Assembly: GCA_033721095.1 (NCBI GenBank)
Contig: JAWWBG010000049.1
Coordinates: 1-14,209, forward strand
DNA from: JAWWBG01 sp033721095
GTDB lineage: Bacteria > Actinomycetota > Nitriliruptoria > Nitriliruptorales > Nitriliruptoraceae
Reading direction: 5' to 3'
Length of the DNA: 14,209 nt
A model generated the notes under the pieces. That model searched no databases, was not told the DNA's origin, and worked only from the letters and a program-made list of their open reading frames with translations. Every line of letters begins with the position of its first letter. Position 1 is the first letter of the stretch. A program made the position numbers and the translations under genes. Positions 6,767-14,161 of the stretch are shown here, in pieces.

Positions 6767-6783
6767 GTGCGCGTTCAGCGCAC
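6767..6783 (+). terminator. Short hairpin after the citrate synthase gene, possible weak terminator
   Basis: GTGCGC (6767-6772) and GCGCAC (6778-6783) form a perfect 6-bp stem with a 5-nt loop, starting 7 nt after the stop codon. There is no T tract behind it, so intrinsic termination is doubtful. The rest of 6761-6979 is intergenic and shows no further gene. Confidence 0.3.
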
Positions 6784-6874
6784 CAGACGTCTCGATCATC
6801 GCACGCAATGTTCTACAGCGTGTAATCGCCTGATGACGCAGCGTGGAGGCGCGGGGAATCGACCCTGAAACCGT

Positions 6875-6903
6875 TTGACGAACTCCATGGGTGGGAATCG
6901 AAT
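6875..6903 (+). promoter_or_regulatory. Candidate promoter of the TSP3-repeat protein gene
   Basis: TTGACG (6875-6880) and TCGAAT (6898-6903) are 17 bp apart, a reasonable housekeeping sigma-factor promoter. The start would be near 6910, giving a leader of about 70 nt before ATG 6980. It rests on consensus matching only. Confidence 0.35.
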
Positions 6904-6979
6904 GGGCATTCAAGAGAGGGCTGGGGTCGGAACTTCCTCCGCTCGCACCGGTAACCGACCCCTCGAGAGGGAGCAATCC

Positions 6980-8164
6980 ATGCGCACACGAACTTCGCTG
7001 TCCGTGTTCGGCATCCTCACCATGTTGGCCGGCTTGGTTGTCGGCTCGGTGGCGTTGGCGGCACCCGGCGGCAACAGCGGTACGACGATCGACATCGATT
7101 TTTCGGAAGACTGTACGACCGTGACGGTGACAGCAGGCAAGGACCTGTCGTACGTCGCGATCGACACCGACGGGAACATCGTCTACAACTCGCAAGGGCA
7201 CATCACCGAGGAGAGCGCCGAGTACTTCGATGAACCCGGCGTGCCTTCCGCGTCCTACGGCCCGGGCGAATACACGCACTCGGACGTGACGACGGTCCAG
7301 GCCAAGGCCGGCACAACCATCGAAGAGGAACAGTGCCCGCCCCCGTGTCCGGATGCCGATCAGGATGGCGTCTGTGATGGCGAGGACAACTGTCCCGACG
7401 ACGCCAACGCGGATCAGGCTGACGGCGACGGGGATGGCGTCGGTGACGTCTGTGACAACTGTCCGGAGGCAAGCAACCCCGGTCAGGAAGACTCCGATGG
7501 CGACGGTGTCGGTGACGCGTGCGACACCGAGGGCCCACCCGGTGACCCGTCGTGCACGGACACCTTCGACAACGACGGCGACGGCCTGATCGATGGGGAC
7601 GACCCCGACTGCCAGAACGGTGGCGGCGGTGACGGCGCCTTCGCAGAGCTCGTCGAGGTTGACGTGATCTCGCCGGTCGAGGAGGTTGTCTCGGACGGCT
7701 CTGGCACCGACGACCCGGACGACAATGGTCTGCTCAGCGCCATCCTCGGTGGACAGGACTTCGTGCTGGCGCCGCCGGGCGTCGGCGGATGTGAGCCGTC
7801 GGGGAACATCTGCGGCGCGTTGGTTGGTCTGCTGTGGGAGACCGACGACCCCGGAGGCAACACGGCAAGCACTGGCGTGATTCACCTCGTGGGTGCGTCT
7901 CCCGCCCAGGGCGCCTTCATCAACATCCACGTTGTGACGAGCTACTGCGGTGACGCCAACCTGTTGCGCATCGAAGGCTTCCACCCGGACTTCGGGGCCT
8001 TCGCGTTCGATGCGCGCGATGACCTCGCGCCGTTGTTCGACGAGCTCGAGGCGCTGGGGATCCACGTCGACCGGGATGGCAACGTCTTCCGGTTCACGCC
8101 CAGCGAGATCGACCCGGGCTTTGGGCCGCTCGACCAGGTCGTGATCGCCCACAGCTCGTGCTGA
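6980..8164 (+). CDS. Secreted acidic protein with thrombospondin type-3 calcium-binding repeats
   Basis: ATG 6980 is chosen because AGGGAG (6968-6973) sits 6 nt upstream and the protein then begins with a classic signal peptide. That peptide is MRTRTS, a hydrophobic core at about 7-27, and a likely cleavage near ALAA-PGG (residue 28). The mature protein has three parts. Residues 29-122 are an unrecognised domain with two cysteines. Residues 123-212 carry TSP3-like calcium loops (DADQDGVCD, DGDGDGVGDVCD, DSDGDGVGDACD, DNDGDGLIDGDD) with regularly placed Cys. Residues 213-394 are an unrecognised C-terminal domain with Cys271, Cys278, Cys323 and a terminal Cys394, plausibly two disulfides. No sortase motif or C-terminal anchor helix is present, so it is probably released or wall-associated. 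Known TSP3 repeats bind calcium and act as rigid spacers in surface adhesins. The role here is unknown. Confidence 0.85.
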   Translation: MRTRTSLSVFGILTMLAGLVVGSVALAAPGGNSGTTIDIDFSEDCTTVTVTAGKDLSYVAIDTDGNIVYNSQGHITEESAEYFDEPGVPSASYGPGEYTHSDVTTVQAKAGTTIEEEQCPPPCPDADQDGVCDGEDNCPDDANADQADGDGDGVGDVCDNCPEASNPGQEDSDGDGVGDACDTEGPPGDPSCTDTFDNDGDGLIDGDDPDCQNGGGGDGAFAELVEVDVISPVEEVVSDGSGTDDPDDNGLLSAILGGQDFVLAPPGVGGCEPSGNICGALVGLLWETDDPGGNTASTGVIHLVGASPAQGAFINIHVVTSYCGDANLLRIEGFHPDFGAFAFDARDDLAPLFDELEALGIHVDRDGNVFRFTPSEIDPGFGPLDQVVIAHSSC

Positions 8165-8182
8165 CGATCATCTGACACGAGT

Positions 8183-8208
8183 GGAGGGAGGGCTGCGGCC
8201 CTCCCTCC
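8183..8208 (+). terminator. Strong hairpin terminator between convergent genes
   Basis: GGAGGGAGGGC (8183-8193) pairs perfectly with GCCCTCCCTCC (8198-8208) across a TGCG loop, an 11-bp GC-rich stem 18 nt after the TSP3 gene stop. The flanking bases extend the stem further with a wobble pair and a G-C pair. Only a weak AATTCT run follows. It lies between the convergent TSP3 gene and the minus-strand TetR gene (stop at 8225), so it may serve both directions. Confidence 0.75.
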
Positions 8209-8224
8209 GCCAATTCTGCGGTGC

Positions 8225-8860
8225 TCAGGAGGGGAGTGGAGCTGACTCGTCGCCGACACCGACGACGCGGGCGAGCATCCAGGCGACGCGGCGCCCGGTT
8301 CGCTCGTGGGAATCGGTCGCCTGCACGATGTGGCTGACGATCAGCCGGACGGCCGACTCCGCCACGAGCTCGACCTCCTCCTCGTCCAGCTCGGGCCAGC
8401 GTTCGACGAATTGCGCCGTCAGTGCGGTTGCCGCCATGCTGAGGATCGGACCGGCACGCGTGGTCAGGAAGGGCAACAGGCTCTCGTCGGCCCCGCCACG
8501 TGCCCCGGTCAGGACGGCGCGGACCAGCGGCTCCTCCTCGGCCAGGTCCAGCGCCAGGGTGACGGCGGCAGCGATGGCCTCCTGGATCTCATCGTGCTGG
8601 GCCATCTCGGCCTGGACGGCATCGACGACGCGCACGGCGACACGGAGGGCAACCTGCTCGCCGAGGGCCGTCTTGTTCCCGAACTCGTTGTAGACGGTCT
8701 GACGGCTCACGCCCGCCAGCGAGGCCACGTCCGACATGGTCAACGCAGACCAACGTTGGGTTGCCGCGAGGTGCTCGGCGGCCAGCAGCAGCCGTTCGCG
8801 CGTTGGCGCTCCCGCCAGCTCTTCGAGCGGCGGTGTCGTGTCGGTTGCGGATGCGGGCAC
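8225..8860 (-). CDS. TetR-family transcriptional regulator
   Basis: From GTG at 8860 the product is 211 residues. That start is preferred over a GTG 18 nt further upstream because AGGA (forward 8867-8870) is spaced 6 nt from it and nothing like a ribosome site precedes the longer start. The N-terminal helix-turn-helix is typical: LTMSDVASLAGVSRQTVYNEFGNKTAL at about residues 40-66, preceded by helix 1 (RERLLLAAEHLAA). The C-terminal part is all-helical and acidic, as in TetR ligand-binding domains, with no recognisable ligand signature. It lies 83 bp behind the SDR gene on the same strand, with a dyad in the gap, suggesting autoregulation and possibly control of the SDR operon. A lipid- or xenobiotic-type inducer is guesswork. 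Confidence 0.9.
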   Translation of the reverse strand: MPASATDTTPPLEELAGAPTRERLLLAAEHLAATQRWSALTMSDVASLAGVSRQTVYNEFGNKTALGEQVALRVAVRVVDAVQAEMAQHDEIQEAIAAAVTLALDLAEEEPLVRAVLTGARGGADESLLPFLTTRAGPILSMAATALTAQFVERWPELDEEEVELVAESAVRLIVSHIVQATDSHERTGRRVAWMLARVVGVGDESAPLPS

Positions 8861-8885
8861 GTTGGATCCTCGTTGCACCCGACAC

Positions 8886-8909
8886 TTTACGACATGCCGA
8901 TTTCGTAAA
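8886..8909 (-). promoter_or_regulatory. Inverted-repeat operator upstream of the TetR gene
   Basis: TTTACGA (8886-8892) and TCGTAAA (8903-8909) are perfect 7-bp arms separated by 10 nt, a 24-bp dyad. It ends 26 bp before the GTG start of the TetR gene, in the gap after the SDR gene. Such AT-containing dyads stand out in this GC-rich DNA and are typical TetR-family operators. The likely occupant is the adjacent regulator, by position only. Confidence 0.65.
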
Positions 8910-8943
8910 GGCTGAGTCGAGCCCGTTCCCGCCGTCGGCGGTG

Positions 8944-9879
8944 TCAGCTGTCAGCGAGTGCTTGCGCCACGTCGACGTCGAGCCCGGTCTCGCGCCTGGA
9001 CACGTCCCACAGGATGCGGATGGCCTTCGCGGAGCCCGGGCGAACGAGTGGCTTGGCAACGGGCGGGCCGGACTGCATCCACAGTGGTCCGTACATCCCC
9101 CCACCCGGCGCGTCGGGGTCGGTCGCGGCTCGCAGCTGGGACAGGGCGCCACGATCGATCGACATCCCCGTGTTCTTGGACAGCCATTCCCAGAAGTATC
9201 CCGAGCCCTTCGTGCCCTCCCGGACCGTGCGGTGCTGGAGGTCGGAATGGGTGAGCCCCGGGTGCGCCGTGAGGGCCTTCGCGTCGACGCCGTGCTCGGT
9301 GAACTGCTGGTGCAGCCCGACGGCGAAGTGCCGATTGGCGAGCTTGGTGTCGGCGTACATCCGCCACGGCTTGTAGTTGCCGCGCATGTGTGGGTTGTCC
9401 GGGTTGATGCGCCGGCCGCCGTGCTGGCCGGTCGAGGTGACCGTCACGACCCGGGCTCCCGGTGTCCGCACGATCGTCGGGAGCAGGTGCGAGGTCAGCG
9501 CCCAGTGGCCGAGATGGTTGACGCCGAACTGCATCTCGAAGCCGTCCTCGGTCTGCTGTTCAGGCAGCGCCATGAGCCCGGCGTTGAGGATGGTCATGTC
9601 GACCCGGTCGTGAGCGGCCACGATGTGCTTGGCGGCTCGTTCGATCGAGGCGAGGGACGCGAGGTCCAGCTCGACCAGCTCCAGGGACGCGTTGGGGTGA
9701 ACGTCGAGGATCTCGTCTCGCGCGGCCGCTGCCTTCTGCTGGTTGCGCGCCGCCATGACGACGTGCGCACCCTTGCCCGCCAGCGCCTTCGCCGTGGCCA
9801 GCCCCAGCCCGCCATTTGCGCCGGTCACGACCGCAACCCGGCCGTCCTGGTTGGGAATGTCGTCGCTGGTCCAGGCCAT
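8944..9879 (-). CDS. Short-chain dehydrogenase/reductase (retinol dehydrogenase/WWOX-like SDR)
   Basis: This 311-residue NAD(P)-dependent oxidoreductase shows the full classical SDR set. These are the cofactor motif TGANGGLG (19-26), the basic residue in AARN after strand 2 (favouring NADPH), NAG at 99-101, catalytic Ser149 (TSTGQ) and YADTK with Tyr175 and Lys179. The Ser-to-Tyr distance of 26 and the 'Y-x-x-x-K-L-A-N' extension resemble the retinol dehydrogenase/WWOX-type and 'light-dependent protochlorophyllide reductase-like' SDRs, not the common 250-residue type. GGAGG precedes the ATG at 9879. Its substrate cannot be read from the sequence. The TetR gene follows on the same strand and may share its transcript. 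Confidence 0.92.
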   Translation of the reverse strand: MAWTSDDIPNQDGRVAVVTGANGGLGLATAKALAGKGAHVVMAARNQQKAAAARDEILDVHPNASLELVELDLASLASIERAAKHIVAAHDRVDMTILNAGLMALPEQQTEDGFEMQFGVNHLGHWALTSHLLPTIVRTPGARVVTVTSTGQHGGRRINPDNPHMRGNYKPWRMYADTKLANRHFAVGLHQQFTEHGVDAKALTAHPGLTHSDLQHRTVREGTKGSGYFWEWLSKNTGMSIDRGALSQLRAATDPDAPGGGMYGPLWMQSGPPVAKPLVRPGSAKAIRILWDVSRRETGLDVDVAQALADS

Positions 9880-9927
9880 GAGGTCCCTCCGATGGAGCCC
9901 CCAAAGTAGGCCCTTGCCTGCGTCACA

Positions 9928-10134
9928 TCAGCGACGCGCCTGGATGTCGTCCAGCTCCCCGATGCTGGTTGCACCGCGAGACCGGCGGGGGATCGGTGCC
10001 AGGATCCCGACGATCACCGTCGGGAGGAACACCCACCCGCCGGCGGCGCCGGCGAACCTCGCGCGGCAAGGCACGAGCAGCGTCGCCAGGATCGCTGCGA
10101 AGCCCGCAGCGAGCTCGATGGGTCCCTCGAGCCC
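9928..10134 (-). pseudogene. Hydrophobic reading frame without a recognisable start, probable membrane-protein remnant
   Basis: The minus-strand frame ending at TGA 9928-9930 encodes 68 residues from GLEGPIEL to DDIQARR. It has two hydrophobic segments (LAAGFAAILATLLV and GWVFLPTVIVGILAPI) and the strong third-position G/C bias of genuine genes here. Upstream in the same frame the residues turn non-descript, and no ATG, GTG or TTG occurs until deep inside the antisense of the next gene. An ATT at 10144-10146 is the only nearby unusual start. The N-terminal part may be lost, frameshifted or started unconventionally. No family recognised. This and the intergenic bases account for 9880-10167. 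Confidence 0.4.
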
Positions 10135-10167
10135 TGTCGATCGAATGCACCCTGGCGCTGGCGACCC

Positions 10168-10698
10168 ATGATGACGTTGTGCGCAGCCGTGTGTCCTCGG
10201 ATTTCCTGTGCCCCCAGGTCCGGCGAGGAGGAGATCGTCTCCGGCGCCTACTACTTCGCCTACGGGTCGAACCTGTCCGCCGAGCAGATGCGACGTCGAT
10301 GTCCCGCCGCCGTCGCGCTCGGCGTGGCGCGCCTGGCCGACCACCGGCTGGCCTTCACGCGGTGGTCGCCGGTGTGGCGCGGGGGCGTGGCGGACGTCGT
10401 GCCATCGGCCGGCGCTGCCGTCTGGGGCCTTCTCTGGCAACTCACGGACGAGGACCTGCAGGCGCTCGACGGCCATGAGGGCCACCCAGTCAACTATCGA
10501 CGGTCGCTTCACACGGTCGAGGCGACCGGGCTTGGCCCGCACGACGCGTGGGTCTACGAGGTGGTGGACAAGCGATCATTTGTCCCGCCCGCGTCCGCGT
10601 ATCTGGAGATCCTCCTCGAGTCCGCTGCGCTGCTCGGTCTCCCGGCGGCTCATCTCGCGGAGGTCAGGACGGCGGCCGATCCCGCGGACTCCGCGTGA
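10168..10698 (+). CDS. Gamma-glutamylcyclotransferase-fold (AIG2-like) family protein
   Basis: The protein contains the fold's substrate-loop motif YYFAYGSNLS and the conserved acidic region LDGHEGHPVNYRR, whose Glu corresponds to the catalytic Glu of gamma-glutamylcyclotransferase. It ends with the usual PPASAYLEILLESAALLGLP helix. Members cyclise gamma-glutamyl groups to 5-oxoproline or act on gamma-glutamylamines; the substrate here is open. Homologues normally begin within a few residues of the FAYGSN strand. Here no ATG, GTG or TTG lies close: ATG 10168/10171 and GTG 10189 are 18-27 residues upstream with no Shine-Dalgarno. A GAGGAGGAG run (10225-10233) sits just before an ATC GTC pair. 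The start is therefore uncertain, and the first ~25 residues have weaker coding bias. It converges on the LuxR-type regulator, with 15 bp between the stops. Confidence 0.8.
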   Translation: MMTLCAAVCPRISCAPRSGEEEIVSGAYYFAYGSNLSAEQMRRRCPAAVALGVARLADHRLAFTRWSPVWRGGVADVVPSAGAAVWGLLWQLTDEDLQALDGHEGHPVNYRRSLHTVEATGLGPHDAWVYEVVDKRSFVPPASAYLEILLESAALLGLPAAHLAEVRTAADPADSA

Positions 10699-10713
10699 GA
10701 TGCGTCCCGTCGG

Positions 10714-13700
10714 TCAGGCCTGGTCCTGGCTCGCGACCTCGGTGGCGAGCTCGGCGCGGGAGCTGATGTCGAGCTTGGTGTAGATGTTCTTGAGGTGCGT
10801 CTTGACGGTGTTGGTGCTGACGAACAGGGCCTCGGCGGCCTCGGCGTTCGTGAGGCCGTCGGCGACCTTGCGCGCGACGTCGACCTCGGCCGGGGTCAGG
10901 GAGGCCCAGCCGGACACGGCTCGGTCACCGGATCCAGCCGGGGCGTCCGGGTCAAGACCGGCGGCCCGAATGACGATGTCGCTGGCCTCCTCGTGGCCGA
11001 GCTGGCGCCCCTCCTGGAGCAGTCGCTCGTAGTCACCCGCCAGCTCCTTCTCGAGCATGGACTTCAGCGCCTCGATGTCCGCCCAACCGGGTGGCACCCA
11101 GAACCCCATTGCGTCGCCATGCTCGAGGCTGGCGCCCAACACCCGTGCGGCAGCCTCGTGCTCGCCGACCTTCCGGAGGGTCTCCACGCCAGCCAAGGTC
11201 AGGCTCGGCCACCATCCTCCCCGGTGGGCCGTGCCCTTGACCGTTCGCAGGAACTCGGCCACGGCCCGAACACGTGCCGGTGGATCGCCCTTCTCCACCT
11301 CGGAGCGGGCCCACGTCACCGTCCCCCGGTAGTACGCCCAGCCGCGTGGGGGCAGCAGGGCGTCAGCCTGGGCCAGCAGTGCGCGCGCCTTGCCATGGTC
11401 GCCGGTGGCGGCGTGTGCCCATGCCCGCCAGCCGAGGACGCCCGTCGTCCACGAGCTCATGGAGGTCCGGCTCAGCCGCTCCAGCAACGGTCCGGTGACC
11501 TCGAGGATCCGCTCCGCGTCGGCGTCGTTGACGGCGAGGCATGCCTCCCCCACCTGCGCGTAGAGGTGGGACATGGTTCCGGGGGGACCCGCTGCGGCCG
11601 AGGCGTCCGCGACCAGCTGGCGGGCCTCGTCGAACTGGCCCCCGAAGACCAGCGGCCAGAAGCCGTTGGCTGCCGCGTGGACCCCCAGATAACGAGGTGC
11701 CTCCTCCCGCATGCGGTGCCAGGACTCGCGGGCCAGCCGCATCGATTCCCCCAGGTCGCCCAGGACGTTCTGCGTGACCGTGAGCATGCTCATGGCCAAC
11801 AGCTCCATCTCGACGAAGCCCGATTCGGCGCCACCCTCCATCGCGCTGGTGAACACCTCCCGTGCCTCGAGCCAGCGGTCGGCGTGCAGGAGCGCGGTTC
11901 CGTGCATGACCCCGATGGCGGCGCGACTGCCGGAGCCGGTGATTCGTTCCCAGGCGTACGTGCTCTCCTCGACGCCCGTTGCGTCGACATACGGCTTCGC
12001 GAGCGCGAGGGCGTACCGCGCCCCGTACTGGTCGATGTCGTCGCCGTGCTCCAGGGCCGCGAGTGCCTGGGTCCCGAGCTCGACGCCCCGGGCCGGGTCC
12101 CCGACCGTGAAGAAGAGGGCGCACCCGATCATCCGGGCCCGAGCCCGTTCGATCTCGGTGAGGCGCTCGTCGTCGAGGAGTGGCCCGATGGCGCGAAGCC
12201 ACTCGCCGGCTCCCCCCAGGTTCGACACCTGTCCGAAGAAGGGGGCGCGCATGCGGACGACGGCGCCTGGCCGCCCCTGCCGCATCGCCCATTGCTCTGC
12301 GGCCCGAATGTCGTCGATCCAGGTCTCGAAGTCCCACCAGGATGCGTTGAGGCGGTCGAGGACCCGGAGGCGAAGCTCCCCGCACACGGCGACGAGGTGG
12401 TCGAGGTGCGCGTCCCGGGCGGCCTCGGCCTCGCCTCGCTCGGCCAGCCGGTCCAGCGCATACTGGCGGATGGTCTCGAGCAGCCGGTAGCGGCGCCCGT
12501 CCTCGGCGGGTCGCACGGTGACCAGCGACTTGTCCACCAGGGACGACAGGACGTCGAGGACGTGGTGGCCGCCGGCACCGAGCGTCCCAACGAACGTCGC
12601 GCCGTCGAGATCGAAGGCGGCCGGGAAGACCCCGAGCCGGCACAGGACCGCCTGTTCCTCGTCGTCGAGCAGCTCGAACGACCAGGCGACGGAGGCCTCG
12701 AGGGTTCGCTGACGAGACGCCCGCCCGCGCCGGCCGGTCGCACCGAGCAGGGCGAAACGGTCGTCGAGGGCCGCAGCAATCTCCTTGGCGCCGAGCAGGC
12801 GCGTCCGCGCCGCCGACAGCTCGATGGCCAACGGCAGGCCGTCCAGGCGGCGGCAGATCGTGGCGATGGCCTCGGCGTCCTCGTCGGTTGGGGTGAACGG
12901 CCCGGCCGCTTGTGCTCGCTCGACGAACAGCTGCGTGGCAGCGTGCTTGGAGAGGTCGGCCGCCTGGATCTCGCCCTCCGGCACGCCGAGCGGCCGCACG
13001 CGGACGGCGTGCTCACCCTCGATCCCGATGGTCTCCCGGGACGTGGCGAGGACGCGCACCTCGCGGCAACGGTGGAGGAGCAGCTCGATGATGTCGGCGA
13101 CCACGTCGATGACGTGTTCGCAGTTGTCGATGACCAGCAGCATCTGCTTGTCGCCGATGCCTGCGGCCAGCAGCTCGTCGGCGTTCGAGCCGCCGACCTC
13201 CTCGATCCCGGCGGCCTCGGCGATCGCGGGTGCCACGCGGTCCTCGTTGTTGACGGGCATCAGGTCGACCCACCACGCCCCGTTGGGGGCGAAGGACAGG
13301 ACCTCCGAGGCCACGTGCTGCGCGAGGCGGGTCTTGCCGGATCCGCCTGCACCGGTCAGCGTCACCAGCCGGTGCTCGAGCAGCAGCCGCGAAACATTGC
13401 TGATGTCCTCTTCGCGTCCGACCAGGGAGGTGACCGGGATCGGCAGGTTGTTGGGCAGGGAGGAGATCGACTTGAGGGGCGGAAACTGCTCCGGGCTGCC
13501 CGGATGGGTGACCTGGTAGACGTGCTCGTCACGTGACAGGTCCCGCAGCTGGTGCAGCCCGAGGTCGCCGAGGGCCACCCCGTCGGGAAGGCCGTCGGCG
13601 ATGATGTCTCGCGTGGCCTGCGACACGAGGATCATCCGGGCGTGGCCGAGGTCGCGGATGCGCGCACACCGGTTGAAGGTCGGGCCGAGGTAGCCGGTCT

Positions 13701-14034
13701 CCTCGGCCCATTCGACATCACCCGTGTGGATGCCGATGCGCATCCCGATCGTGAGGTCGTCCGGCCATGCCTCGGTCCCCAGTGCGGTGTCGAGCTCGAG
13801 CGCGAAGGCCGTTGCGTCCGCGGCCGCGGGGAACACGGCCACGAAGTTGTCGCCCTCGCCCTGCTCGCGAGGCCGATGGCCGTCGTGGGTGCCAACCAGT
13901 TGGTCGATGAGGGTGTTGAGGCGCCGGGACGCCGCCGACATCGCCTCGGGCTGCTCCTGCCACTTGAGCGTCGAGCCGGCCACGTCGCCCAGCACGACCG
14001 TCGCCGGACCCGTGGGCGGCGTGACTGCTCCCAT
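10714..14034 (-). CDS. Class III cyclase-like / NB-ARC-type ATPase / LuxR-HTH regulator
   Basis: From the chosen ATG at 14034 the product is 1106 residues. Frames extend to GTG 14139 (1141 aa), but those extra codons have poorer GC3 and family members start just before the cyclase motif. Numbering from GTG 14139, the class III cyclase domain spans about 45-210. It has metal aspartates Asp52 (LGDVAGST) and Asp97 (EGDNF), and transition-state Asn156 and Arg160. The purine-recognition Lys and Asp positions are Gln93 and Gly149. An AAA/NB-ARC-like ATPase follows, with Walker A GAGGSGKT at 263-270 and Walker B LLVIDN at 334-339. A helical repeat region comes next, and a LuxR HTH occupies 1081-1141 (LTPAEVDVARKV...NTVKTHLKNIYTKL). 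This architecture matches mycobacterial Rv0386/Rv1358-type regulators, thought to integrate a signal through ATP-dependent oligomerisation. Cyclase activity is uncertain. A partial gene diverges upstream. Confidence 0.9.
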   Translation of the reverse strand: MGAVTPPTGPATVVLGDVAGSTLKWQEQPEAMSAASRRLNTLIDQLVGTHDGHRPREQGEGDNFVAVFPAAADATAFALELDTALGTEAWPDDLTIGMRIGIHTGDVEWAEETGYLGPTFNRCARIRDLGHARMILVSQATRDIIADGLPDGVALGDLGLHQLRDLSRDEHVYQVTHPGSPEQFPPLKSISSLPNNLPIPVTSLVGREEDISNVSRLLLEHRLVTLTGAGGSGKTRLAQHVASEVLSFAPNGAWWVDLMPVNNEDRVAPAIAEAAGIEEVGGSNADELLAAGIGDKQMLLVIDNCEHVIDVVADIIELLLHRCREVRVLATSRETIGIEGEHAVRVRPLGVPEGEIQAADLSKHAATQLFVERAQAAGPFTPTDEDAEAIATICRRLDGLPLAIELSAARTRLLGAKEIAAALDDRFALLGATGRRGRASRQRTLEASVAWSFELLDDEEQAVLCRLGVFPAAFDLDGATFVGTLGAGGHHVLDVLSSLVDKSLVTVRPAEDGRRYRLLETIRQYALDRLAERGEAEAARDAHLDHLVAVCGELRLRVLDRLNASWWDFETWIDDIRAAEQWAMRQGRPGAVVRMRAPFFGQVSNLGGAGEWLRAIGPLLDDERLTEIERARARMIGCALFFTVGDPARGVELGTQALAALEHGDDIDQYGARYALALAKPYVDATGVEESTYAWERITGSGSRAAIGVMHGTALLHADRWLEAREVFTSAMEGGAESGFVEMELLAMSMLTVTQNVLGDLGESMRLARESWHRMREEAPRYLGVHAAANGFWPLVFGGQFDEARQLVADASAAAGPPGTMSHLYAQVGEACLAVNDADAERILEVTGPLLERLSRTSMSSWTTGVLGWRAWAHAATGDHGKARALLAQADALLPPRGWAYYRGTVTWARSEVEKGDPPARVRAVAEFLRTVKGTAHRGGWWPSLTLAGVETLRKVGEHEAAARVLGASLEHGDAMGFWVPPGWADIEALKSMLEKELAGDYERLLQEGRQLGHEEASDIVIRAAGLDPDAPAGSGDRAVSGWASLTPAEVDVARKVADGLTNAEAAEALFVSTNTVKTHLKNIYTKLDISSRAELATEVASQDQA

Positions 14035-14161
14035 GGCCCCTCGCGTGATGGCTTCGGCTCCGACTCGTTCGACATGCAACCACACGATGCCGCGGGCTCC
14101 CGGTCTCGTCCCGCCGCTGCCACTCATACGCTGATGCACGTCATCGGCTGGAGGGGAACGA

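Noticed and set aside
6855..6875. GGAA...CGTT pair considered as an ECF sigma-factor promoter before the TSP3 gene
   Set aside because: The gap is much shorter than the usual ~16 bp of ECF promoters.
7346..7614. Short repeated GATGGCGACGG-like DNA units, considered as a CRISPR or tandem repeat
   Set aside because: They are in frame within the coding sequence and encode the DxDxDG calcium loops; no spacer-repeat regularity.
8761..9909. 382-codon plus-strand frame opposite the SDR gene
   Set aside because: Shadow frame running through two minus-strand genes; no domain features.
9880..9927. Possible promoter of the SDR gene (TGTGAC / TACTTT on the minus strand)
   Set aside because: The hexamers match poorly and the spacing is too short; no dyad was found there.
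10795..13536. 913-codon open frame on the plus strand opposite the cyclase/LuxR regulator
   Set aside because: Antisense shadow; low-complexity composition without motifs, while the minus-strand protein has clear cyclase, Walker and HTH motifs.
14035..14139. Longer N-terminus for the cyclase/LuxR regulator (GTG 14139 or ATG 14127)
   Set aside because: No Shine-Dalgarno at either start, and the 35 extra codons have noticeably lower GC3; not excluded, only less likely.
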